Shown: in pieces, positions 44,282 to 54,517 of the stretch
Layout of the letters: every line of letters starts with the position of its first letter
Position numbering within the stretch: position 1 is the stretch's first letter
Made by a program: the position numbers and the translations under genes
Notes under the pieces: generated by a model
Databases searched by the model: none
What the model saw: the letters and a program-made list of their open reading frames with translations, nothing else
What the model was told of the DNA's origin: nothing
NCBI GenBank assembly: GCA_030446715.1
Contig: JAUJMU010000002.1
Span: 660,814 to 724,813, forward strand
DNA from: Cytophagales bacterium
GTDB lineage: Bacteria > Bacteroidota > Bacteroidia > Cytophagales > 172606-1
Direction: 5' to 3'
Length of the DNA stretch: 64,000 nucleotides

Positions 44282-47169
44282 CCGGTTAAATTTAAGTTAT
44301 AGGCCAGTGTCGCGTTGTTCAATCGTAAGAAAGAGCCATTCTCCAGATAACGGGTGGATACGGTATTGGCATTGCTCAATATCTCATTGGGGTACTGGAC
44401 CGCAAAATCGGTTGTATTATTAGACCGGGCCAACAGTGCCTTATTGAACAGGGTCATGGTCGTGTGATTGTAAACCTTGTTTCCTGCTACCCCATTAAAA
44501 TTCAAACCCAGGTCAAAAGCTTTGTACTTTAAGTTCAGGGAATACCCATAGATGAATTTAGGAATCGCACTGCCTACTACCACACGGTCATTGTCCAGTA
44601 TTGCACCATCTCCATTAGTGTCCCTGAATATATTCTGACCATTGTCCGCATTGATGCCATTAAACTGATACATATAGAATGCCCCGATCGGCTCATTGTT
44701 AATGTAGCCATTAATGGTCGCGCCCGTTTGGCCGGAACCCTGGGCTGCCCCCGTTACCAGGACCGAATAGGGCGAATCTTTCACTTGATTTTGGATGAAG
44801 GTCACATTCCCGCCCATAGTATAGGAGAAGTCGCGTTTTGGGTCGCTGCTGTAATTCAAAGTCAATTCGACCCCATTGTTCTGGATGATCATATCCGGGA
44901 TATTGGTCCAGTAGATAGAGGTAGGCTGAACCGGATCGGGAGGAACCACTTCCAGCAATATGTTGGAGGACTGTTTATTGAAATAATCCAATGTACCAGT
45001 CAGGCGGGAATTCAGGAATGCGAAATCAATTCCTACATCTACCTGGGTGGATACCTCCCATTGTATATCCGGGTTTGCCAATCGGGTAAATCTGATCCCG
45101 TATGGATAACCTCCTAATGAAGTGGCATCGGTATCAATGGGATAGGTACTGATACTTCCGGCCCCTGTTTGTAATCTCTCCTCTAAATAACTGGCTTTGG
45201 TGATCTTGGAGGGAATCTCCTGGTTGCCGGTCTGGCCCCAGCTTGCACGCAGCTTCAAGTTATTGAAAAACGAATTGGCCATAAAATCTTCGTTGCTGAT
45301 GTTCCATCCTAGAGCAAAAGAAGGGAAATACCCATACCGGTTATTCTCGCCGAACTTGGAGGACCCATCGGCACGCAACGTACCGGTAAACATGTATTTG
45401 TTGGCATATATGTAGTTTACTCTGCCGAAGAAAGATTGCAGCTCGTTTCTGATGGCTTCCGAATTGACCGCAGTAGGAAGTTTCTCTGTACTGGTATGGT
45501 CCTGGTAAACAGGGTCAATATTATTCGTTGCAAAGCCGCGGTAAGTAGTGATCCTGGTTTCATCCAGAAACTCCTGGTAAGAATGCCCTGCCAATGCAGT
45601 AACGTTGTGAACATCCCGGTTCCAGTTATAAGTAAGCGTATTTTCAACCAGTTGATTGGTATTGGCACTTACGTTAGCATCCAGTACCCCATTGGAAACA
45701 TCAGATTCATTGACCACTGCCGGAAAGGGTTTGTACTGCTGGTTCCTGCTGGTAGCCGAATAATCAACCCCGAAGTTCAACTTATAGGTAAGGCCTTTTA
45801 CTATTTCCAGGGATGGTGAAATGTTCGCCAGAATCCGGTTATTGATGGCCATGTCACTGAATAAATCGTACCTGGTAAGTGGATTTAAGGCGTTTGTGTT
45901 CAATAGCGTAGGTGCACCGTCCGTATAGGCAGGAATGGTTGGATTTAAACTCAGCATATCACTTATGGTCGAAGTAATACTGGGGCGTAAATTTTCGGTG
46001 CGGGCGGCCGTAAGATTATAATCGATGTTTAACCTTCCGTTGAATGCCCGCTGATTCATATTCAGTTTTCCCGAATAACGTTTTAGCCGGCTGTTCTTCA
46101 GGATTCCTTCCTGGTCCTGATAGCCTACCGAAGTGAAGTAGGAAAAATGCTCACTGCCGGCGCCGCTCATTGACAAGTTGAGCGTATTGGATACCCCCCT
46201 TTGGGTCAATTCATCCTGCCAGTTCGTATTGGCCCCAAAGTCTTGCAAAGTTCCACCCACATCCACCACTTGCCTGCGAAAAGCGTCGGCATCGAAAACA
46301 TCAATTGTTTTGACTATGGACGAGACAGCAGTGGATGCGGCAAAGTTAACCTGCGGTTTTCCCTTGCCTTTTTTAGTGGTAATGACTACCACCCCATTTG
46401 ATGCCCTGGAACCATATACGGCGGTTGCACTGGCATCCTTCAGCACATCGATACTTTCAATATCGTTAGGGTTAATGAAGTTCAGGGGATTGTTGGGAAC
46501 ACCCGTGGAGGAATTGTCCAGCAAAAATCCATCAACCACGTAAAGCGGCTGGGTTCCGGAACGCAAACTGCCGATACCCCTGATGATTATATCCTGCGCG
46601 GCCCCTGGTTCACCACTGTTTGCGGCAATGGAGACACCGGCCAGTTTACCCTGCAACAGTTCACCCGGGTTGGTTACCACGCCCCGGTTAAAATTTTCAC
46701 TGTTAATAGAAGAAATAGCACCGGTAACATCTGACCTTTTCTGGGTACCGTACCCAATCACCACTACCTCATTCAGTTGCGAAAGATCCGGGACTAACTG
46801 GACCACTACGGATGATTGTCCGTTCACTGCAACTTCCTTCAGCGCATAGCCTACATAAGAAACTGCAAGAATGTCACCCGCACCGGCATCAATTACAAAT
46901 TTTCCTTCCGAATCTGTTGTTGTGCCCTTTGTTGTTCCTTTAATAAGAACGGTTGCACCGGGTAATGGTGCTCCTGTTTCATCTCTGACCGTACCCGAGA
47001 TGGGTTGGGCAACGGATACAACATTGACAAAAGGAGCATTTATTTTAAAAAATACCGCCTCATCAATTTCTTTAGAAAACGCATGGGAGGGGTTAACACC
47101 AAATTCAGCCCAGAATATCAGACATGCCGAAGCACATATGATTTTTGATAATCGTAATTTTGAGTACAT
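44239..47169 (-). CDS. SusC-like TonB-dependent receptor, C-terminally frameshifted
   Basis: The frame encodes 976 residues. A signal peptide (to about residue 30) is followed by a carboxypeptidase-regulatory-like domain (ISGTVRDETGAPLPGATV, VSYVGY). The TonB-box and plug region come next (LNEVVVIGYGTQKRSDVTGAISS, LYVVDGF, IESIDVLKDASATAVYGSRASNGVVVITTKKG), then the beta barrel. The frame stops at 44239 in the sequence SRLGTPSHGSVLR, while the true last 55 or so residues continue in another frame to 44084. Loss of the final strand normally blocks barrel assembly, so the copy is either inactive or carries a sequencing error. The SusD gene follows. Confidence 0.92.
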   Translation of the reverse strand: MYSKLRLSKIICASACLIFWAEFGVNPSHAFSKEIDEAVFFKINAPFVNVVSVAQPISGTVRDETGAPLPGATVLIKGTTKGTTTDSEGKFVIDAGAGDILAVSYVGYALKEVAVNGQSSVVVQLVPDLSQLNEVVVIGYGTQKRSDVTGAISSINSENFNRGVVTNPGELLQGKLAGVSIAANSGEPGAAQDIIIRGIGSLRSGTQPLYVVDGFLLDNSSTGVPNNPLNFINPNDIESIDVLKDASATAVYGSRASNGVVVITTKKGKGKPQVNFAASTAVSSIVKTIDVFDADAFRRQVVDVGGTLQDFGANTNWQDELTQRGVSNTLNLSMSGAGSEHFSYFTSVGYQDQEGILKNSRLKRYSGKLNMNQRAFNGRLNIDYNLTAARTENLRPSITSTISDMLSLNPTIPAYTDGAPTLLNTNALNPLTRYDLFSDMAINNRILANISPSLEIVKGLTYKLNFGVDYSATSRNQQYKPFPAVVNESDVSNGVLDANVSANTNQLVENTLTYNWNRDVHNVTALAGHSYQEFLDETRITTYRGFATNNIDPVYQDHTSTEKLPTAVNSEAIRNELQSFFGRVNYIYANKYMFTGTLRADGSSKFGENNRYGYFPSFALGWNISNEDFMANSFFNNLKLRASWGQTGNQEIPSKITKASYLEERLQTGAGSISTYPIDTDATSLGGYPYGIRFTRLANPDIQWEVSTQVDVGIDFAFLNSRLTGTLDYFNKQSSNILLEVVPPDPVQPTSIYWTNIPDMIIQNNGVELTLNYSSDPKRDFSYTMGGNVTFIQNQVKDSPYSVLVTGAAQGSGQTGATINGYINNEPIGAFYMYQFNGINADNGQNIFRDTNGDGAILDNDRVVVGSAIPKFIYGYSLNLKYKAFDLGLNFNGVAGNKVYNHTTMTLFNKALLARSNNTTDFAVQYPNEILSNANTVSTRYLENGSFLRLNNATLAYNLNLTGSRLGTPSHGSVLR

Positions 47170-47588
47170 AAATGTAAGTGTAGTTTGGCTAAAATTTTTC
47201 TGTATTTTCGGATTCTAATAAGGCCATAAAAGTAACATCTGTGCAACAAAGTGCTGTTAATTCGATGTTAGCATTGTATTACCAACTGATGTTATATTCC
47301 TTACTGATGTTAAGCGGAGACAACCCAACGAGCCGGCGTGGGGAGGCTGGCACCGGAACAACCTGATTCGCTCTGGTCAGTTGGGGCAGACCCTGAGTTT
47401 AAATACCACACCGGGTGAGCCTGCCAGGCGTATTTAATTCATTCCGGCAACTGAGCTTGCGCTTAACCCTGGTTTGACCCGGAATCCGGGAGGAGGTCAA
47501 GTAATTGAAAAACTCTATCCCAAACCGGTTCGAAAACGGGGGAGCCGACATTTGGGTTTCCCCCATTTTGGTGTAGGCTGAGAAAAGA
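47170..47588. other. Upstream region of the Sus locus, no gene seen
   Basis: This 419-base stretch precedes the SusC gene on the minus strand and must contain its promoter. I find no clear promoter consensus and no credible gene; there is a small hairpin (GGGGGA with TCCCCC) around 47540-47566. Confidence 0.4.
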
Positions 47589-47679
47589 CTAGTGGTCAGG
47601 AAGCAATTATTTGAGGGGTGAAAAAGGCGCTATAGTATCAGCTGGTTTACCCCTCACTTTAACCCTTCCTGACCACTAG
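47589..47679. repeat. 91-bp inverted-repeat element
   Basis: CTAGTGGTCAGGAAG (47589-47603) is perfectly repeated in inverted orientation at 47665-47679, and an inner TGAGGGGT pair extends the similarity. The right arm overlaps the stop codon of an IS3 OrfB fragment. It may be a small non-autonomous element or a composite of IS3 ends. No target duplication was found. Confidence 0.6.
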
Positions 47680-47830
47680 GCAGCTATCTGAAGCTGGCCT
47701 TTGTTTTCAAATTGTTCCGGGCTCAGATATCCCAGTGTCGAATGCCTTCGTTTCTGGTTGTACCAAACCTGGATGTATTTGAAGATGTCCTGTTTAGCCT
47801 CCTTGCGGGTCTGGTACAGGCGGTGATATG
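47676..47830 (-). pseudogene. IS3 OrfB C-terminal fragment
   Basis: Only the end of an IS3 transposase remains: RKEAKQDIFKYIQVWYNQKR, RHSTLGYLSPEQFE and a short tail to the stop. The rest is replaced by a second IS3 element that begins at 47831, so this looks like an older copy cut by a later insertion. Confidence 0.8.
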
Positions 47831-49145
47831 TGGTGCTCCCCAGTGGCAGGACTAAAAACCCGAAGAGTTAAGGTGTAAAAATGCGCTCAGGTCCGGGTTA
47901 TATTTTGTACTTTTTCTAGCAGGTGTTTTTCCTTCAACTGGAAATACACTTCTGCCGGGGTTAGTCGGGCCAGATGTTGATGTGGCCTTTGGGTGTTGTA
48001 AAACTGAAAATAAGTTTCCAGTCCTGCAAACAGACTCTGCCCATCCGAATAGCTTTTCAGGTACACATCTTCGTATTTGACGCTACGCCAGAGCCGTTCA
48101 ATAAACACGTTGTCGGTAGCTCTGCCTTTGCCGTCCATACCAGGATGTCTTGATCCAATAGCGTGTCCACAAAAGCATCACTGGTGAACTGCACCCCCTG
48201 ACCGGTGTTGAAGATGTGAGGCATGCCGAACCGCTTAAGAGCTGTCTGCAAAGCCTTCACGCAAAAACTGCTTTCCATGCTGTTGGACAGCTCCCAGGAG
48301 AGCACGTACCTTGAGTACCAATCCATTACCGCTACCAGGTAGAGGAACCCGTTCTTCATTGGAATATAAGTGATGTCAGAGGACCACACCTGACTGATGA
48401 CCATGTTTCTGAGCAGGTAAGGGTACTTCTTATGAGCTTTACTGGCCTTACTCAAGTCAGGCTCAGGATAAATAGCCACTAGGCCCATCAGTCGCATAAG
48501 CCTTCTCACCCGCTTTTCATTGACTGCCTGCCCTGCCCGCCTAAGCAGATCACTCATCATCCGGTAACCAGCAAAAGGCGTCTTTACAAAAGGCGTCTTT
48601 AAATACTGCTCGTCAATCTTGCGCATTAACTACAGGTTCTGCTCGTTTTCCCCTTTGGGCTGATAATACAGCCCCGACTTATGCAAAGACAACAACCCGC
48701 ACTGACGGCTAAGCGAAAAGGGCTTCTCTGACCACTCCACACAGTCCTGTCTTACGGCTCCTGGAAGCGCTGATATTTTTTTTTGAGCCACTCCAGTTCC
48801 ACCTGTAACTTGCGGACCCTGGTCTGCGGTCCATCTGCTCGCAGAGCCGGCTTCGCTCTTCATCAAAAGCCTGTTTTTCCTCCTGACCCTTACTGCTTTC
48901 CTGGAAGATACCAGTTGCTGAACTAAGTAGCAGCCCTTTCCAGGTGGAGATCTGATGGGGATGCAGGTTGAACTGCTGAGCCAGTTGGGCTGGCGTTTTA
49001 CGCTCTTTTACTGCTTCCATGGCTACTTGAGCTTTGAAGTCGGCCTTGAACTTTCTGCGCTTGCTGTCCTTCATTTTAGAACTTTTTTAAGGTGGTAAAA
49101 TTACGCCTTACACCTTAACTTGCAGTCCTGTTTCCGGGGGGCAGC
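47831..49145 (-). mobile_element. Decayed IS3-family element
   Basis: Read inward, the ends are TGGTGCTCCCC...CAGGACT (left) and TGCTGCCCCCC...CAGGACT (right), with AGTTAAGGTGTAA repeated a little further in. They enclose 1315 bp encoding a broken IS3 transposase on the minus strand. The left end abuts the fragment of another IS3 copy. Confidence 0.65.
47887..49074 (-). pseudogene. IS3 OrfA/OrfB pseudogene
   Basis: OrfA begins at 49074 (MKDSKRRKFKADFKAQVAME, AQLAQQFNLHPHQISTWK) and breaks after about 70 codons. OrfB pieces follow: LSLHKSGLYYQPKG, FAGYRMMSDLLRRAGQAVN, VWSSDITYIPMKNGFLYLVA, and DGKGRATDNVFIERLWRSVKYEDVYL with TQRPHQHLARLTPAEVY at the end. At least three frame changes are needed to join them. 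The DDE residues are mostly readable. Confidence 0.85.
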
Positions 49146-49461
49146 ATAAATAATGCAGATACTCACAAGAGCGGAAAAGTAGACGAGGTGTTCAGAGCAG
49201 CAACTGGTCGTTTGGTATTGCTGCTCTAGCTGCCTACCTACAGCCCCTAGCTGAATCTTGTTTAAATGCTTGGGCGCCACTTCCGCAGAGTAGTCACTCA
49301 TTGTGAATCATTCTCATCGATGAAAGAGTTGCTAAAGGCCGCTACTGGCTTCTTCCAACGCTATAACCAGAATCTAAAAGAAATATGATCTGTTATTGGA
49401 GCACACTCGTCAAAATTTCCTTGATTGTACTTGGATAAGCGAGGTGATATTCATTCAGTAC
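49146..49461. other. Gap between IS3 and a lipoprotein gene, nothing recognised
   Basis: The 316-base stretch holds a 66-codon minus-strand frame that runs into the IS3 end, with no recognisable features, and no hairpin or promoter that I can support. Confidence 0.4.
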
Positions 49462-49920
49462 TTATTGGGCGGGAATCAATTCCATGAGTATTTCCCGATT
49501 ACCCGTTTTGGTGCTCCCTTCGATATAGCGTATTTTTAAAGAGGCATCCGTCAACTCTACCAGGTCAATAATCATTTCTTGTCCGGCTACTCCCTTGTCC
49601 AAGACAATCTTGGTCTCGTTAGCTGCTAGTTCCCAAGTACCCGTACGCATGGAGTTATCCCGCTGAATAATCACATAATCCGTTTCATCGGTAATGGCAA
49701 GTCGGTAGTGACTATAATCCTCAGTAATGGTTTGTCCTGCCGGTAAGGGATGCTGATAAAGCGGGTTAGGGTTACCAGTTTGAGCAACTTTAGCAACTTT
49801 CCAGCTTCTTTTGAGCTTTGCTGCGGTATTGCTCGTAGGCTTGGGATCATCACTTGGGCAGGCCGTCAACAGGCAAGTAAGCAGCAACAGGACCAGGGGG
49901 AAAAACAAAGTTTTGTGCAT
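49462..49920 (-). CDS. Lipocalin-like lipoprotein, unknown function
   Basis: The 152-residue protein has a lipoprotein signal (LLTCLLTAC) followed by a Pro/Ser linker. The compact beta-rich domain opens with LKRSWKVAKV and later reads TGTWELAANETKIVLD and LKIRYIEG. The W at the start of the domain and the TGTWE strand are typical of the small lipocalin-like lipoproteins of Bacteroidota. They sit in the periplasm or at the surface and their ligands are unknown. It lies 71 bases downstream of the NHL-repeat gene on the same strand. Confidence 0.8.
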   Translation of the reverse strand: MHKTLFFPLVLLLLTCLLTACPSDDPKPTSNTAAKLKRSWKVAKVAQTGNPNPLYQHPLPAGQTITEDYSHYRLAITDETDYVIIQRDNSMRTGTWELAANETKIVLDKGVAGQEMIIDLVELTDASLKIRYIEGSTKTGNREILMELIPAQ

Positions 49921-49991
49921 AAAATCGCTTAATTTCTCAATAATTTGAAAGAGTGTTATAGAGGCGGCCCTATACCGCCCCTCAGTGGAGT

Positions 49992-52900
49992 TTATTCTTT
50001 AATAAATTTTTTGACTATAGTTCCTTTGTTGGTTTCAATTCGAACCAAATACATGCCTGGAGCAAATGCAGCAGTGTTAAAACCAACTTGGGTGATTGCT
50101 TTAGAAGCTGAATTCGCTTGGGCAGCTTGGTTACCCGTGGCATTAAACACGATTGCCTGCTTGTAGTGCCATCCTAGGGGTAACAGTACAAGTACTTTGT
50201 TGGTGGCAGGGTTAGGAAATAGATGTATCTGCGTAGCAAGTCCTTTTTCCGTGCCGGATACCGTGATCCGGAATGGTTCGGAGTGAACAGCCGGGCCGCA
50301 GTGACCCGTTACCTGCACCGTGTAACTTCCGGCCAGGGTAGCATTGAACGTTTGCCCTTCAGCCCCGCTGATTAAGTCTCCATCCAGGTACCACTGGTTG
50401 CCTTCGCTGCTGCTGGACGTAAGCACAATCCCGTTGGACGTGATGGATGGCTTAGCCGGAGCCACGCAGAAACTGCCGGTTACGGTTTGGGCGGTCCAGG
50501 TAGTCAGCATTGCCTGCCTGCGAAGCACCAATGGTTACTGTTCCTGTGCCGGTAAGGGTCAATAGATCGTTTTCCAGAGTAGCCGGTCCCGAAACAACCG
50601 TGAAACTAAGCGGCAAGCCGGAGGAAGCAAGACCGCTCACCCGGAAAGGAGCTTCTCCCATTGTTTTGTCCGTTAAAGCAGCCAGGCTAACTACCTGTGG
50701 CGCTTGATGGACAGTGAAGGTGCGTTTTACAGTAGCGGCAGCGTGGTACAACGCGTTGCCCCATTGAGTAGCCTCGATCGTCACGGTACCCGCTCCAGTC
50801 AAAAGCAGCGTATTGCCGGACACAATTGCCGGGCCGGAAGTAACCGAGAAGGTTACCGGCAGCCCCGAAGAAGCCGTGGCAGTTAAGGCAAAGGAGGCAT
50901 CACCATAGGTCTTGTTCTCGATAACCGCAAACGTAATCCGCTGATTGCTCTTGACTGTGGCTGCGGTAACGGTGAAGAATTGGAACACTTCCAAAGCAGG
51001 TTCATAATTAGCGTCTCCTCCTTGAGTAGCTTTTACCCGCACGATTCCTGATCCTGAAAGAGTAAGGTTGTTTTCTGCTACCGTAGCCGGACCGGATACA
51101 ATACTGAACGTAACCGGTAGAGCGGAAGAAGCCTTGGCCGATAAGCTGAAGGGTGCATCGCCTTCCATTTTATCAGGCAAGGGCTCGAAGGTAATGGCCT
51201 GAGTAGCTTTGTTGACAACAAATGTTCGCACTACATCAGTGGCCGCTTTGTAGACGTCATTCCCAGGTTGGAATGCCTTAATCGTAACGCTACCTGCCCC
51301 TACCAGCGTTAGGGTGTTGTCCTCGAGGATGGCCGGGCCGGATAGTACACTGAAAGAAACTGGTAAGCCGGAAGTAGACGTTGCCAACAAGGCAAAGGGG
51401 GTATCGCCGTAAGTTTTACTCGGTAGCGCCTCAAAGCTAATGCGTTGGGTAATTCGCTCGGCTAAAGGATTCGCATCTACTTGCCCACTAATGGTGAAAT
51501 TATACGGATTCTTGTCGGGATCATTGGTGGCGAATGACAAGCTGCCAGTGTAGCTTCCTGCTCGTATGGCCGTAAGCTGCACCCGAAAAGGCACGCTTTC
51601 TCCTGCCGGTACACGGGTTGGAAACTCTTCCACCAGCGAAAAACCAGCCGGCAGACTGAAGCCGCTGACGGTGAGGTCTACTGTTCCCTCGGTGTTGTCG
51701 AGGATAAAGCCTTGCGTAACCGGAGTGCCGGCAATGGTACTGCCAAAGAAAAACTGCCCGTGTTGTCATCGATGGGTTCAGCGATATATTTAACTACTAC
51801 CTTGGGTACAATCAGGGCAGGTACGTAGCTGAACTTTTGGAGCGAGTTATTCCGGGAATCGGATACGTATACATTGCCTTGTGCATCAACGGCGATGCCA
51901 GTCGTGCGGTCGAGTTGCCCGTTGTCCTTCCCGTGACTGCCAAATACCAAGTACTGTCCATTGTTGGTAAGAATCTGAATTCTGCTGTTTTCTGATACGT
52001 ATACATTGCCTTGTTCGTCCACGGCTACATCAGACGGATAGGTAAATTGCCCGTCTGCATAACCGCTGTTGCCAAACTTGGTTAATAGAACTCCCTGATT
52101 GTTGAACTTCTGAATGCGGTGATTGCCGTAATCGGCTACGTACACGTTGCCCTGCGTATCTACAGAGAGACCGGAAGGGCTGCGGAACTGCCCGCCATCC
52201 GAACCTCCGTCTACTTTCCACACCAAATACCCATAAGAGAATTTCTGAATGTAACTCTTTTCCCGGTCTAAAAGCAATACATTGTTCTGCCCATTCAGGG
52301 CGATGCTGTGAGGCGAAATCAACGCTCCCTCACCCGGGGTGTAAGACATGTGTATCTTCTGGAAAGTGCCGTCGGGGTTAAACATCTGAACCGGGCCGTC
52401 TCCTCCGTAGCGGGCCACTACATAAATGGTTCCCTCTGTGACTACTGCAACTCCGCTGGGACTGTAGAACTGTCCTCTTTCGTAACCACCCGAACCGAAC
52501 TTCATCAGGAAGTTGCCATTCTTGTCAAACTTCTGAACGCGGTCGTTGTATGCATCCACCACGTAAATATTGTCCTGCCCATCTACGGCGATATCCGAGG
52601 GATAGGAAAACTGCCCGTCGGCAGTGCCTGCTGTCGGTCCGCCAATTTTAGACAGAAAGTTGCCATTGGCGTCAAATTTTTGCACCGCATTATTGGACGA
52701 AGCGTACACATTGCCTGCTCCGTCTACGGCTACACCCGACAGGTTTCGGTAGTGCGGGTCTGGGGTGCCTTGCAGACTGAACTTAGAAAGAAAATTTCCG
52801 TTGGCGTCGAACTTCTGAATGCGGTAGTTTAGATTATCGGCTACGTATACATTGCCTTGTTTGTCTACTGCAACGTCTGAGGGAGAGTTGAATTGCCCGT

Positions 52901-53162
52901 CGGCTGAACCTCCCGTACCGAATGTGAGGCGTACTTCCCCGAAAGCATTGCATTTAATAATCCGGTTTTTAAAATAATCCACTATGTATACATCGCCCTG
53001 AGGGCTAGCAGCAATGGCTTCTGGCCTTTCAAAGGTGATCGAGCTTTGATTTTTAGGGCCGATATGCCACTGGAAGGTGTACTGCTGTCCGTGCAGAGAC
53101 AGACTCATCAGCAGGGACGCAAGTAGGGGTAAATAAATGAACCGGTAGTAAAGATGTTTCAT
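49992..53162 (-). pseudogene. Large NHL-repeat T9SS protein split over three frames
   Basis: Three adjacent frames join into one protein of about 1050 residues. From ATG 53162 a signal peptide is followed by about ten NHL repeats (FNSPSDVAVDKQGNVYVADN and similar units). The frame then shifts near 51750 into a choice-of-anchor/Ig-like domain (FRVQLTAIRAGSYTGSLSF). Four or so MBG-like repeats of the type SKTYGDTPFALLATSTSGLP follow. A second shift near 50500 leads to an Ig-like domain and a type IX sorting end (PNPATNKVLVLLPLGW, FAPGMYLVRIETN). The parts are individually well conserved, so the breaks may be recent or be sequence errors. Confidence 0.85.
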
Positions 53163-53342
53163 AAAATGCATGGCTAGAAGTACTTTCAACTGTTCACTGA
53201 AAAGTAAACTGGTCGAGAACAGCGACGGCAAAAGAATCCTTCAAGAGCGTTAATCCTTTTGATTCTTCCGGCAAGCAGGTTGCAAAAAGGCTAGGCAGAG
53301 AGTCAAGTAAAGCGAGAGGGTTTGCACTGCACGTAATGATTA

Positions 53343-54465
53343 AGTAGGCGAGCGAAAGTAATCCGGGTATTTTCATTTGTGCTGGCTTTGCGGAAAAAAA
53401 GCATCAGGATGCGGTTTATAAAATTAACTCCGGATCAGCAGCATCAGGTGGAGCGATTATACCGGGAGAGTGACAATCACCGCGAGCGGGTACGGGCGCA
53501 GGCACTGCTGGTGAGCCATCAGGGGCAGCGGACCGGGCAACTGGCGGAGTTGTTTTCAGTGGACCGTGATACGGTCAGCGGCTGGTTGAGCAAATGGGAA
53601 AAGCAGCAGGCACAGCAAAAGCAGAACGGGCAGAAAGAGGGGCATACTCAGCAGATTCACCTTCGGGATGCTGCCCGCAGCGGTCGTCCCTGCGGCCTTA
53701 CAGCAGCGGAAAAAAAACAGCAGCCGGCTGGGTAAGAGAGGGTCTGCACCGGACCCGGTGTGTGGCAGAACGCATACAGGAGCAGTGGCAGAAAACACTG
53801 TCGGTGTGGAGTCTGAGGAGAGTTTTCCGCCAGCAGGGGCTCTCTTGCAAGCGCCTGCGCCGCAGCGGCCGGCACCTGAGGAATGAAGCAGATAATGAAG
53901 CAGATTTTGAGTTTTTCCTTCAGCAGACAAAAGCTTTGCAGCAGTGGGAGGATTCAGGGCAGGTGGATCTGTACTACTTCGGTCAGATGGGGGTGAAGCT
54001 GAGCGCAGTGGTGCCCTGGGGCTGGCAGGTGAAGGGAAAAAGTGAGGCTTTCATGCCTGCCACCCAGAGCCGGAACCTGACCACGCTGGCTTTCATGAGC
54101 CGCAGCAACGGGCTTTGGGCCTTCACCAGTCCGCGAGCGGCTACGGCAGAGCTGGTCAGGGCTTGTTTTGATGAATTTGCCGCCACTATCCGAAAGAAAA
54201 CAGTTGTGATCCTTGACAACGCTTCCACTCACCGCAACAAGCTTTTTGAAGCCAGACGCAAAGAATGGCAAAAGAAAGGACTGCTCATCCAGTTCAGTCC
54301 CCCTTACTGCCCCCGACTCAACCTGATTGAAATCCTGTGGAAGCACATTAAATATCACTGGCTTGAACCCAAAGACTTTTTCTCGGCCACTACCCTGAGG
54401 GAGGCGCTGGAAAACATCCTGCAAAACTTTGGCTCAAAATACCGGATTACTTTCGCTTGACTACT
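53343..54465 (+). mobile_element. IS630-family element with TA target duplication
   Basis: Ends of about 30 bp match in inverted orientation (GCGAAAGTAATCCGG at the core, AGTAGGCGA and AGTAGTCAA at the tips). TA lies directly outside both ends (53341-53342, 54466-54467), as expected for IS630/Tc1 elements. The 1123-bp body holds one transposase split by a frame change. It sits about 180 bases upstream of the NHL-repeat gene. Confidence 0.88.
53409..54460 (+). pseudogene. IS630 transposase, frame change and altered active site
   Basis: The first frame (MRFIKLTPDQQHQVERLYRE, LAELFSVDRDTVSGWLSKW) is the N-terminal helix-turn-helix. The second gives RRVFRQQGLSCKRLRRSG, VDLYYFGQMGVKLSAVVPWG, VVILDNASTHRNK and LNLIEILWKHIKYHW. 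The frames meet at a run of eight A in a -1 relation, which would suit programmed frameshifting. However, the usual first catalytic Asp, in YFDE, reads YFGQ here, so the enzyme is probably dead even if the frames join. The last codons lie in the right inverted repeat. Confidence 0.85.
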
Positions 54466-54517
54466 TAGCAAAGATCTCCCGTTCGGCCCCACCGGGGTAG
54501 GACTAACCAAACGACTT

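Noticed and set aside
44239..44290. Programmed frameshift to complete SusC
   Set aside because: No slippery heptamer lies at the break and SusC genes are not known to use frameshifting; a mutation or sequence error is more likely.
53194..53376. 60-codon minus-strand frame crossing the IS630 left end
   Set aside because: It runs through the inverted repeat, so it is at least partly element sequence; no motifs are visible.
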